NCBI RefSeq assembly: GCF_007665395.1
Contig: NZ_VDND01000001.1
Location: 248,001 to 312,000 of the forward strand
Source of the DNA: Pseudomonas oryzihabitans
GTDB taxonomy: Bacteria; Pseudomonadota; Gammaproteobacteria; Pseudomonadales; Pseudomonadaceae
Direction of reading: 5' to 3'
DNA length: 64,000 nt
Part shown: in pieces, positions 57,907 through 64,000 of the stretch
Layout: each line of letters starts with the position of its first letter
Position numbering within the stretch: position 1 is the first letter of the stretch
Notes under the pieces: model-generated
What the model was told of the DNA's origin: nothing
Seen by the model: the letters and a program-made list of their open reading frames with translations, nothing else
Database searches by the model: none
Translations under genes and position numbers: made by a program

Positions 57907-59106
57907 ATGACTGCCCATGAACTTCAGTCGGCCACTTCGGTGCAGGCCATCAGCGCCCGCGTCGACCGCTTGCTACCTGAAATCGCCGCCGGCGCCGCGA
58001 ATTGTGAGCGCGAACGGCAACTGCCGTACGAGGCTATCCGGCAGTTGGCCGAGGCCGGTGTCTATACCCTGCGTATCCCGACCCGCTACGGCGGTCCGGG
58101 GGGCCGCGTGCGTGACGTCATCGCGCTGCTGCTGCGCATCGCCGCAGCGGACTCCAACGTCGCCCAGGCGCTACGGCCGGGGTTCGCCTTTCTCGAAGGC
58201 CTCCTCGCGGCGCGCCATGACCAGGCAGAAGCGGAACGCGCCCGCTGGTTCCCGCGCTATCTGGCGGGTGCCGTGCTGGGCAACGCCGGCTGGGAACTGG
58301 GCGGCGCCAACGGCGCCATCGCGGCCCGGCTGGTCGATCACGGCGATCATTACCGCGCCCAGGGCAGCAAGTTCTATAGCACGGGAGCCTTGTTCGCCGA
58401 CTGGATCAGCGCCGTGGCGCTGGACGAGAACGACCAGCCGGTGTCCTTCGTGCTCCCGCGCGATCGGTCCGGACTGGAGTTGCTGGACGATTTCGATGCC
58501 ATGGGCCAGCGCCTCACCGCCAGTGGCACCACCCGCCTGAACGAGGTCCGCGTCGAGCGCGACGAGATCAGGCCGCGGACCGTGGAAGAGGGCACCCGCA
58601 CCATCGTCACGCCGTTCCTGCAGCTGTTTCTCGGCACCGTCCTCGCTGGTATCGCGCGTAACGCGCAGCTCGATGCCGAGCGCTTCGCCCGCGAACACGC
58701 TCGTCCCATCAAGCACAGCAGCGCCAGCCGTTCGGTCGACGACCCCTATGTCGAATGGGCCGTGGGTGATATCGCGGCCCGGGCCTTCGCCGCGGAAGCA
58801 GCCGTTCTGCATGCAGCCGACAGCATCGATGCCAGCTGGACGGCCGAACTCGGCGCCGAATCGGTGGAGCAGGCGGCGTTGGGCGTGGCCCAGGCCCAGT
58901 ACCTGGCCGCCGAACTCGCACTCAAGGCCGCGGAAACGCTGTTCGACGTGGGCGGGGCCTCGACCACCGGGCGCAGTCATAACCTGGATCGCCACTGGCG
59001 CAATGCCCGCACCGTAGCCAATCACAATCCGCGGCACTGGAAGGCCGCGGCAGTGGGCGCCTGGCGGCTCAAGGGTACGCCATTGCCGACTTCTGGCTTG
59101 TTTTGA
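57907..59106 (+). CDS. Acyl-CoA-dehydrogenase-fold oxidoreductase (SfnB/DszC family)
   Basis: 399 residues from ATG 57907 (GGAG 6 nt upstream). The acyl-CoA dehydrogenase fold shows AGVYTLRIPTRYGGPGG, ELGGANGAIAARLVDHGDHY, FYSTGALFADWISAVALDEN, and a C-terminal DRHWRNARTVANHNPRHWKA, the pattern of DszC/SfnB/SfnC-type flavin monooxygenases rather than classical dehydrogenases. DszC oxidises sulfides to sulfones. Together with two DszA-like proteins in the same cluster, a stepwise S-oxidation and C-S cleavage is suggested. No DszB-like desulfinase was seen. Confidence 0.86.
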   Translation: MTAHELQSATSVQAISARVDRLLPEIAAGAANCERERQLPYEAIRQLAEAGVYTLRIPTRYGGPGGRVRDVIALLLRIAAADSNVAQALRPGFAFLEGLLAARHDQAEAERARWFPRYLAGAVLGNAGWELGGANGAIAARLVDHGDHYRAQGSKFYSTGALFADWISAVALDENDQPVSFVLPRDRSGLELLDDFDAMGQRLTASGTTRLNEVRVERDEIRPRTVEEGTRTIVTPFLQLFLGTVLAGIARNAQLDAERFAREHARPIKHSSASRSVDDPYVEWAVGDIAARAFAAEAAVLHAADSIDASWTAELGAESVEQAALGVAQAQYLAAELALKAAETLFDVGGASTTGRSHNLDRHWRNARTVANHNPRHWKAAAVGAWRLKGTPLPTSGLF

Positions 59107-59114
59107 CCCGTTAT

Positions 59115-59149
59115 CGTATGGCACGCCCGTACTGCGGATGTGCCATACG
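59115..59149. terminator. Bidirectional hairpin between convergent genes
   Basis: CGTATGGCAC (59115-59124) pairs perfectly with GTGCCATACG (59140-59149), a 10-bp stem with a 15-nt loop. It lies between convergent genes ending at 59106 (+) and 59161 (-), so it could terminate both. It lacks a strong U-run on either side. Confidence 0.5.
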
Positions 59150-59160
59150 GCGGTAGGACC

Positions 59161-60039
59161 TTAGCCCCCGGTACTCGCCTTCCAGTCACCCCCTTCGACG
59201 ATGACCGCCTGGGGATCGGTACCCTCTGGTAGCTGGGCACGCACGTACTGGTCGTAGAGGTTGAGCAGATAGCGCTCCTGCCCGAGTCGGGTGAGCTCTC
59301 CGTTCACCCAGTCGCGCAACTCGGTATTGCCCTTCTTCACCGCCGGGGCGATGGGGGCTTCGGCACCGAGCTTGTCCGGCAGCAGGCGATAGCCGGGGTG
59401 CTGCTTGGCCCAGCCGTAGAGCACCAGGTTGTCCTGGGCGTAGGCATCGCCGCGGTGGTTGGCCAGTGCCTGCAGCGACTCGGAGTTCTTCTCGAACTTG
59501 AGCAGCTTCCAGTCCGGGTGGTTGCGGGTCAGCCAGAGATCCGCGGTGGTGCCGGTGGTCACGATCAACGTCTTGTCCTTCAGATCCTCGAGCTTCTGCG
59601 CCGGACTGTCCGCGGGTACCAGCGCCTGGACCGCGACCTTCAGATTGGGATTGGTGAAATCCACCACCTGCTGGCGCTCGGGGGTGACCGTCATGTTGGC
59701 CAAGATCAGATCCACCTTGTCACTCTGCAGGAAGGGAATCCGGCTCGCCGGCTCGACGCTGACGAATTCCACCTTGCGCTCGTCGCCCAGCAAGTCCTTG
59801 GCGAAACGCTTGGCCAGATCGGTATCGAAGCCAACGTACTGGCCTTTCTCATCAACGAAGCCGAAGGGCGGCTTGTCGCTGAAGACCCCTACGATCAACT
59901 TGTCGCGGGCCTTGATGGTTTCCAAGGCGCCCTTGGTGGCGGAAGCGGTAGCTGGCGCCTTGGCAGTGGAGGCGTTGTCGCAACCGGCGAGCAGGCCAAG
60001 GGCGAGCAGGGGGAGGGCTAGGGTGGATCTCAAGGTCAC
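59161..60039 (-). CDS. Family-3 ABC substrate-binding lipoprotein (cystine/glutamine-like)
   Basis: 292 residues from GTG 60039 (AAGGA 8 nt upstream), overlapping the ATPase stop by 4 nt (GTGA). The signal ends in the lipobox LGLLAGC, so it is lipid-anchored. SBP_bac_3 motifs: KLIVGVFSDKPPFGFVDEKG, YVGFDTDLAKRFAKDLLGD, DLILANMTVTPERQQVVDFT and LEDLKDKTLIVTTGTTADLW. The family includes cystine, glutamine and aspartate receptors. In this sulfur-rich context cystine or cysteine is a reasonable but unproven ligand. Last gene of its operon (permease, permease, ATPase, binding protein). Confidence 0.9.
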   Translation of the reverse strand: MTLRSTLALPLLALGLLAGCDNASTAKAPATASATKGALETIKARDKLIVGVFSDKPPFGFVDEKGQYVGFDTDLAKRFAKDLLGDERKVEFVSVEPASRIPFLQSDKVDLILANMTVTPERQQVVDFTNPNLKVAVQALVPADSPAQKLEDLKDKTLIVTTGTTADLWLTRNHPDWKLLKFEKNSESLQALANHRGDAYAQDNLVLYGWAKQHPGYRLLPDKLGAEAPIAPAVKKGNTELRDWVNGELTRLGQERYLLNLYDQYVRAQLPEGTDPQAVIVEGGDWKASTGG

Positions 60040-60797
60040 GAGACTTTCCTTCTGGGCAGGTTTTCCATGAAAGAGAATCGCTCCAGGAACTGGCGGGCCC
60101 TGGGGCTGCGCGGTGCACTGAAGAAACTCTCGGGGTCGCTCTCTTCGGCGATACGTCCGGCATCCATGAACAGGATGCGATCCGCCACCGCACGGGCGAA
60201 GGCCAGTTCGTGGGTGACGATGAGCAGGGTCATGCCGGCGCCGGCCAGGTCGAGGATGACTTCCAGCACCTCCTTGACCATTTCCGGATCCAGCGCCGCG
60301 GTCACCTCGTCGAACAGCAGCGCCCGGGGGTTCATGCACAGGGCGCGGACGATGGCGATCCGCTGTTGCTGGCCGCCGGAGAGCTCACGGGGCCAGGCCT
60401 CGGCCTTGTGCCCCAGGCCCACTCGCGCCAGCAGGGCGCGGGCCTGTTCCTCGGCCTCGGCGCGGGGCCGCCGCTGCACCTTGAGCGGCCCCAGCAACAG
60501 GTTGTCGAGCACCCGCAGATGCGGGAAGAGGTGGTAGCTCTGGAACACCATGCCCACCTGCTGACGGACCTCACGCCAGTCACTGCGGGCGTCCAGCGGG
60601 CGGCCGGCGAAGGCGAGGCTACCGCTGTCACCCTGTTCCAGCCCGTTGAGACAGCGCAGCAGGGTGCTCTTGCCGCAGCCGCTGGGCCCGAGGATCACCA
60701 CCACCTCGCCCTCGCGGACGCTGAGGTCGATGTCCTTGAGTACCGGGGTACCTTGGAAGGCCTTGTTGAAGCCGGACAGCTGGAGTAACGGATTCAT
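60036..60797 (-). CDS. Polar amino acid ABC transporter ATPase
   Basis: 253 residues from ATG 60797, which overlaps the permease stop (ATGA). Walker A GPSGCGKST, Q-loop MVFQSYHLFPHLRVLDNL, signature LSGGQQQRIAIVRA and Walker B ALLFDEVTAALDP. GlnQ-like length. It couples to the permeases at 60794 and 61434 and to the lipoprotein at 59161. Confidence 0.94.
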   Translation of the reverse strand: MNPLLQLSGFNKAFQGTPVLKDIDLSVREGEVVVILGPSGCGKSTLLRCLNGLEQGDSGSLAFAGRPLDARSDWREVRQQVGMVFQSYHLFPHLRVLDNLLLGPLKVQRRPRAEAEEQARALLARVGLGHKAEAWPRELSGGQQQRIAIVRALCMNPRALLFDEVTAALDPEMVKEVLEVILDLAGAGMTLLIVTHELAFARAVADRILFMDAGRIAEESDPESFFSAPRSPRARQFLERFSFMENLPRRKVS

Positions 60798-61453
60798 GCG
60801 TGGTTCCAACGCCGTTCCAGCGCGCGCGAGGCGCTGGACAGCGGATAGCAGAGCAGGAAGAAGAAGACGAACAGGAAGCCGTAAAGGGTGACCGATTCGT
60901 AGGTGCGCTCGATGATCTGTTGGCTGACCTTGGTGACGTCGACCACGCCAATCAGCACGGCCAGTGAGCTAGTCTTGATGATCCGGGTATGCACATTGAT
61001 GACACCGGGCGTCAGGCGCTTGAGGCCCTGGGGCAGCAGTACCCAGCGATAGAGCTGGGGGGTATCGAGTCCTATGGCCAGTCCCGCTTCGCGCTGGCCA
61101 GGCGGCAAGGAGGCGAGGGCGCCCCGAACCACCTCGCCGATCTCGGTGGCTCCCCACAGTCCCAGTACCAGCACCGCGCACCAGAACGCCGGCAAGTCGA
61201 TGCCGAGCAACAAAGGCAGGCCAAAGAAGCCGAGGTACAGCCAGACCAGTACCGGGATGGCGCGGAACAGCTCCAGGTAGCCGCGGAGCAGGAGGTCCAG
61301 CCAGGGCCGCCGCAGGCTGCGCCCGATGCCATAGGCCAGGCCCAGGACGCTGGCCAGCAGGATGCCGCCACCGGCGATGGCCAGGGTACGGCCTGCTCCC
61401 ACCGCCAGTTGCGGCGCGGCCTGCCACAGCAGTTCAAAACCCGTAATGGCCAC
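60794..61453 (-). CDS. Polar amino acid ABC permease
   Basis: 219 residues from GTG 61453 (GGAGG 7 nt upstream). The EAA loop is EVVRGALASLPPGQREAGLAIGL, followed by the last membrane segments (LYGFLFVFFFLLCYPLSSAS). It overlaps the other permease by 20 nt and the ATPase by 4 nt. Second permease of the family-3 importer. Confidence 0.9.
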   Translation of the reverse strand: MAITGFELLWQAAPQLAVGAGRTLAIAGGGILLASVLGLAYGIGRSLRRPWLDLLLRGYLELFRAIPVLVWLYLGFFGLPLLLGIDLPAFWCAVLVLGLWGATEIGEVVRGALASLPPGQREAGLAIGLDTPQLYRWVLLPQGLKRLTPGVINVHTRIIKTSSLAVLIGVVDVTKVSQQIIERTYESVTLYGFLFVFFFLLCYPLSSASRALERRWNHA

Positions 61454-62099
61454 GCTGCAGCCTCCGTTCCAGGGCACCGAGCAGCAACGACAGCGGCAGG
61501 AAGAGCAACAGGCAGATGCCGGTCAGCACGGCCAACATCTCGTAGGTACGGTAGTAGAGGGCGATATAGCTCTTGGTGGTGTACAGCAGTTCCGGTACCG
61601 CCACCGCCGACACAACCGTGGTTTCCTTGAGCAGGAAGATGACGTTGGCGCACAGCGCCGGCAGACTGAAGATTCCCGCCTGGGGCAGCACCACGAAGCG
61701 CAATAGCTGAAGCCGTGAGAGACCGATGGCGCGGCCCGATTCGAGCTGGCTATGGGGTACCGCTTCGATCCCGGCGCGCAGCACCTCGGTGAGATAGGCG
61801 CCGCCGAGGAAGGTCATGGCGATCAACGCAGCGGCAAGACCGGAGACCTGGATACCCAGGCTGGGCAGAGCGAAGTAGATGAAGAACAGCTGGATGAGTA
61901 GCGGCGTGTTGCGCGCCAGCTCGACGTAGCCCCGGACCACTACCCGCGCCCCGGGAATGCCCAGGACCAGCGCGGCGTTGGTGACGAGGGCCACCAGCAA
62001 CGCGGCGCTGCTGGCCAGCAGGCCTACCTCCAGCGTGACCAGTACCGCACGGCCAAAGGCGGGTAGGGTGGAGAGGGCGAAGGCATAATCGAAGGTCAT
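61434..62099 (-). CDS. Polar amino acid ABC permease
   Basis: 221 residues from ATG 62099 (GAGG 7 nt upstream). Landmarks: RNTPLLIQLFFIYFALPSLG, GAYLTEVLRAGIEAVPHSQL and ESGRAIGLSRLQLLRFVVLP, the EAA loop. First gene of the minus-strand operon; it pairs with the permease at 60794. Upstream intergenic DNA is AT-richer and contains a regulatory-looking inverted repeat. Confidence 0.9.
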   Translation of the reverse strand: MTFDYAFALSTLPAFGRAVLVTLEVGLLASSAALLVALVTNAALVLGIPGARVVVRGYVELARNTPLLIQLFFIYFALPSLGIQVSGLAAALIAMTFLGGAYLTEVLRAGIEAVPHSQLESGRAIGLSRLQLLRFVVLPQAGIFSLPALCANVIFLLKETTVVSAVAVPELLYTTKSYIALYYRTYEMLAVLTGICLLLFLPLSLLLGALERRLQRGHYGF

Positions 62100-62226
62100 G
62101 GTCGGGCCTCGCGGGCATCCAGCCAAAGGCAAACCTTCCTTGAAACAAACCATACCTGAGGCACTGCGGTGATCTCTACGTAAAAGGCCTTATAGCCTAA
62201 AGGCAGACTTTTGCTTCGCTTAAGAT

Positions 62227-62247
62227 TTCTAAGGCATAAACTTAGAA
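62227..62247. promoter_or_regulatory. Inverted repeat upstream of family-3 importer
   Basis: TTCTAAG-GCATAAA-CTTAGAA: two perfect 7-bp arms with a 7-nt spacer, 128 bp before the permease start at 62099. It resembles LysR-type half-sites (CTTAG / CTAAG). A regulator is not encoded next to it. Confidence 0.4.
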
Positions 62248-62312
62248 GAGTGCCAGGCTGGCGTCCGGTACTGCGGATCACGCACAGTAACGCGCGAATC
62301 CATATAGCCGGA

Positions 62313-62353
62313 GGCACTTCGTTAGTAGGGGTGAAAGTTGCCCCTGAAGTGCC
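62313..62353. other. Nested RNA-like stem-loop of unknown function
   Basis: Outer arms GGCACTTC / GAAGTGCC (62313-62320 and 62346-62353) enclose a second stem GGGG / CCCC (62328-62331 and 62341-62344). The two-tier stem is unusual for a simple terminator and could be part of a regulatory leader or small RNA. Strand is not decided by sequence. Confidence 0.3.
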
Positions 62354-62576
62354 AGGGGGATAGGTGCTTGTCATGACCTCCTGTGGCTGGATGGTCCCCT
62401 GACTCATGCCTGTTCATGGCGCGGAAGTTCGCGCGAAGTCGCCTGGATTACGTTGGCATAGGGCGCCTTATAAACTCGCCGGCACCTGATTGCCGTTCCA
62501 ACTCGCGCCGGCATCTGTAAGCGGCTGGCAGGGCCAGCGTCGTTCCTCACTCTCACTTGCAAGGACGGACTTTCGT

Positions 62577-63038
62577 ATGTATCGCCCGCTGCTCGTTGCC
62601 GCGCTGTGCCTTCATCTGCTTGGCTGCGCCGATAGTCATCTTCCGGCAGCTCCCCGGGCCGAGGAGCCTGGCGCCACCCTGGTCGGGGATAGCTCGCGAC
62701 CACCCGAGGCCCGTTGGGTCCGTACCGAGCTGTATCTGTCGTTGGGGCCGCAACAGCCGGTCGAGCGTCAGGTATCCGCTCAGCGTTGGCAGGCGTTTCT
62801 GGACCAGGAGGTCACTAGGCGCTTTCCCGATGGCTTCACCGTGCTGGATGCCTATGGCCAATGGCGCGATCACGACGCGACCGAGCCGGAACGGCTCGCC
62901 ACCAAGGTGCTGGTGATCCTGCACGAGGATACGGCGGCGCGACGGCGGGACCTGGCCGCCGTCCGCCTGGCCTGGAAGCGGCTGACCGGCGATCTCTCCA
63001 TGCTCGCCGTTTCGCAGCCGGCCGCCGTGTCCTTCTGA
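62577..63038 (+). CDS. DUF3574 lipoprotein
   Basis: 153 residues from ATG 62577. A lipoprotein signal peptide ends in the lipobox HLLGC (cysteine about residue 17). The mature sequence follows the DUF3574 pattern: RTELYLSLGPQQPVERQVSA, RWQAFLDQEVTRRFPDGFTV, LDAYGQWRD and RLATKVLVILHE. Members are small periplasmic proteins of unknown function. It is unrelated to the flanking genes by position and may be ancestral. Confidence 0.88.
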   Translation: MYRPLLVAALCLHLLGCADSHLPAAPRAEEPGATLVGDSSRPPEARWVRTELYLSLGPQQPVERQVSAQRWQAFLDQEVTRRFPDGFTVLDAYGQWRDHDATEPERLATKVLVILHEDTAARRRDLAAVRLAWKRLTGDLSMLAVSQPAAVSF

Positions 63039-63047
63039 CGCTCCGCG

Positions 63048-63186
63048 TCAGAAGCTGTAGGTCGCCCGGGTGTAGTAGTAGGCGCCGTTGCTGCCGATCG
63101 GCGAGAGCACGTCGTAGGGCAGGTTACCGCCGTAGTTGCTCTCGGCGCTGGAGCGTTCCGGGTGACAGGTGAATAGCGAGAAGCGA
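63048..63186 (-). pseudogene. 3' stub of a broken TonB-dependent receptor
   Basis: On the minus strand, an open frame ends at 63048 with NYGGNLPYDVLSPIGSNGAY, then YYTRATYSF and a stop. This is a typical last beta-strand with an aromatic C-terminus of a TonB-dependent receptor. Upstream in the same frame a stop occurs near 63187 and the DNA turns AT-rich, so only about 40 receptor residues survive. The rest of the gene has been removed or replaced. It lies directly after the DUF3574 gene. Confidence 0.7.
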
Positions 63187-63378
63187 GTCGATTATATTGC
63201 CAACAGCTGTTTGGCGAAGGACAACTGTTGTTATTGCAACAGCAAGGTAAAGACGCTGTTTGATTGCTTTGCTCCGGTGACTTCGGACGAATATTGGTGT
63301 CGGCACAATCCGTTCTATTGCTCCCTGACCAAGAGTGTCAATTGCCCAGGCAATTACCTCGTTTGCTTTTTCAATTGA
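63169..63378 (+). CDS. Cysteine-rich small ORF of unknown function, doubtful
   Basis: A 69-codon frame from GTG 63169, coding for MNSEKRVDYIANSCLAKDNC and continuing with nine cysteines in all. Amino acid mix is plausible for a small secreted or metal-binding protein but no signal peptide or family is recognised. Codon use is AT-rich, unlike the neighbours. It ends on a palindrome TTTTTCAATTGAAAAA (63367-63382). It may be a foreign fragment and not a gene; no ribosome site is convincing. Confidence 0.25.
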   Translation: MNSEKRVDYIANSCLAKDNCCYCNSKVKTLFDCFAPVTSDEYWCRHNPFYCSLTKSVNCPGNYLVCFFN

Positions 63379-63420
63379 AAAAAAGCGCATGACGATATTC
63401 CCACTGACTATTTAGCGAGC
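63187..63420. other. AT-rich, foreign-looking patch
   Basis: Between the receptor stub and the sugar-type ATPase the base composition falls clearly below the surrounding high-GC DNA. It overlaps the small cysteine-rich frame and ends near a palindrome. It looks like inserted or leftover foreign DNA at the site where the TonB receptor was truncated. No transposase, integrase or repeat boundary is visible. Confidence 0.55.
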
Positions 63421-63467
63421 TCGTCGACGGTGAATTAAGGTGTGCCACCTCGTCGATGGAGTAGGGC

Positions 63468-64000
63468 ATGGCTGAACCCTCCAGGATTGCGTTGCGCGAT
63501 CTGCATTTCAGTTTCGCCGACACACCGATCCTGCGCGGCCTCGACCTCGACCTGCGGGCTGGCACCCTGACCGGGTTGCTCGGTGCCAACGGCGCCGGCA
63601 AGTCCACGCTGGTGCGGATTCTCTGCGGTGGTTATCGACCGACCCGGGGTGAATTGCTCGTCGACGGAACCGTGCAGCGTTTCACCTCGCCAGCTGCCGC
63701 GCGCCGCGCCGGTATCGTCGCGGTGCAACAAAGCGTGGACGACGGCATCGTCCCCACCCTGAGCGTGGTCGAAAACCTGTGCCTGGATCGGCTCTGCCAG
63801 GGGCCGGGCCTGGGTCATGATCGTCGTCGCTTGCAGCGGGAAGCGGCGGCCATCGCCGCCACCCTTGACCTGCAGTTGCCGCTCGCCGCATCCGTGGATC
63901 AACTGGGCCAGGCCGATCGGCAGCTGCTGATACTGGCCCGCGCCGTCGCCGCCCAGCCGCGCCTGCTGATCCTCGATGAACCCACCGCGGCCTTGTCGTC
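63468..64000 (+). CDS. Sugar-type ABC importer ATPase (RbsA/MglA-like), partial
   Basis: Starts with ATG 63468 and is open at the right edge (177 codons seen). Walker A GANGAGKST (after AGTLTGLLG), a Q-loop-like VAVQQSVDDGIVPTLSV, and Walker B LLILDEPTAALSS place it in the monosaccharide group with two ATPase domains, of which only the first begins here. The signature region reads LGQADRQLLILARA, a degenerate form seen in this family. Binding protein and permease are expected further right. Confidence 0.88.
   Translation, partial: MAEPSRIALRDLHFSFADTPILRGLDLDLRAGTLTGLLGANGAGKSTLVRILCGGYRPTRGELLVDGTVQRFTSPAAARRAGIVAVQQSVDDGIVPTLSVVENLCLDRLCQGPGLGHDRRRLQREAAAIAATLDLQLPLAASVDQLGQADRQLLILARAVAAQPRLLILDEPTAALS

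Larger units (their letters stand above)
62100..62576. other. Intergenic region with inverted repeats and structured segment
   Basis: A 477-bp gap, AT-richer than its surroundings near its left part. It holds an inverted repeat (62227-62247) that may regulate the minus-strand importer, and a nested hairpin (62313-62353) of unknown function. A short minus-strand frame (62096-62407) and another (62404-62703) show no family features and are not considered genes. Confidence 0.55.

Noticed and set aside
59119..59138. TGGCACG followed by TACTGC resembling a sigma-54 promoter
   Set aside because: The spacing and second element do not match the -24/-12 consensus, and the sequence is part of a terminator-like hairpin between convergent genes.
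59129..62278. 11-mer GTACTGCGGAT on both sides of the family-3 importer (59129-59139 and 62268-62278), possible direct repeats of an insertion
   Set aside because: Many 11-mer matches are expected by chance in 64 kb, no extension of the match exists, and the operon's composition is like that of its neighbours.
62404..62703. Minus-strand frame overlapping the DUF3574 gene
   Set aside because: The opposite strand has a clear lipoprotein with a lipobox; this frame has no family features.
1..64000. tRNA, rRNA, CRISPR, prophage or insertion-sequence features
   Set aside because: No cloverleaf-like segments, spaced direct repeats, integrases, transposases or phage structural genes were recognised in reading the window.

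Overview
The window looks like chromosomal DNA from a high-GC gammaproteobacterium, most likely a Pseudomonas (perhaps the oryzihabitans/psychrotolerans group). This is judged from codon use, gene families and tight ATGA/GTGA overlaps, not from a database search. It carries about 60 genes and is unusually rich in importers: ten ABC systems in 64 kb, eight complete and two cut by the window edges. The enzymes between them point to scavenging of organic sulfur and other small organics. No rRNA, tRNA, CRISPR array, phage gene or intact insertion sequence was seen.

Layout. 1-2340 (-): a family-5 substrate-binding protein (cut by the left edge) behind an SfnG/RutA-type flavin monooxygenase. 2554-3414 (-): a LysR regulator divergent from a 10.7 kb operon (3641-14341) with two paralogous binding proteins, an FAD hydroxyacid dehydrogenase, an aminotransferase, two permeases, an ATPase, a thiol dioxygenase-like cupin, a YfcG-like GST, a four-domain rhodanese and a C-S beta-lyase. 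This reads as a pathway for a sulfur amino acid or a disulfide. 14342-16209: cyclase-family protein, AhpD-like protein and LysE exporter. 16343-21339 (-): a taurine/sulfonate-type importer with a large PHP-domain protein, divergent from a GntR/UTRA regulator (21461). 22557-35183 (+): a 12.6 kb operon led by a GntR/FCD regulator behind twin palindromic operators. It interleaves two importers with an MDR reductase, a thioesterase, a VOC protein, an acyl-CoA ligase, a BAAT-like hydrolase and a cytosolic gamma-glutamyltransferase-like hydrolase.

35634-42916 (+): the most unusual region. A GntR/UTRA regulator, an AprA-like flavoprotein, an AprB-like ferredoxin, a binding protein fused to a NosL-like domain, a permease, an ATPase, a HEAT-repeat protein and a DUF971 protein are co-oriented and mostly overlapping. 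No other part of the dissimilatory sulfate/sulfite machinery is present. 43062-47111 (+): a nitroreductase and an ectoine-type (Ehu) importer.

47155-59106: two DszA/NtaA-type flavin monooxygenases, a TonB-dependent receptor, a complete Dpp-type importer with a fused double ATPase, and a DszC/SfnB-type acyl-CoA-dehydrogenase-fold oxidoreductase. This looks like outer-membrane-to-cytoplasm uptake plus oxidative C-S or C-N cleavage. 59161-62099 (-): a family-3 (cystine/glutamine-like) importer. 62577-64000: a DUF3574 lipoprotein, the 3' stub of a broken TonB-dependent receptor, an AT-rich foreign-looking patch with a cysteine-rich small ORF, and the start of a sugar-type ABC ATPase cut by the right edge.

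Substrates are inferred from family and context throughout; none is proven by sequence.
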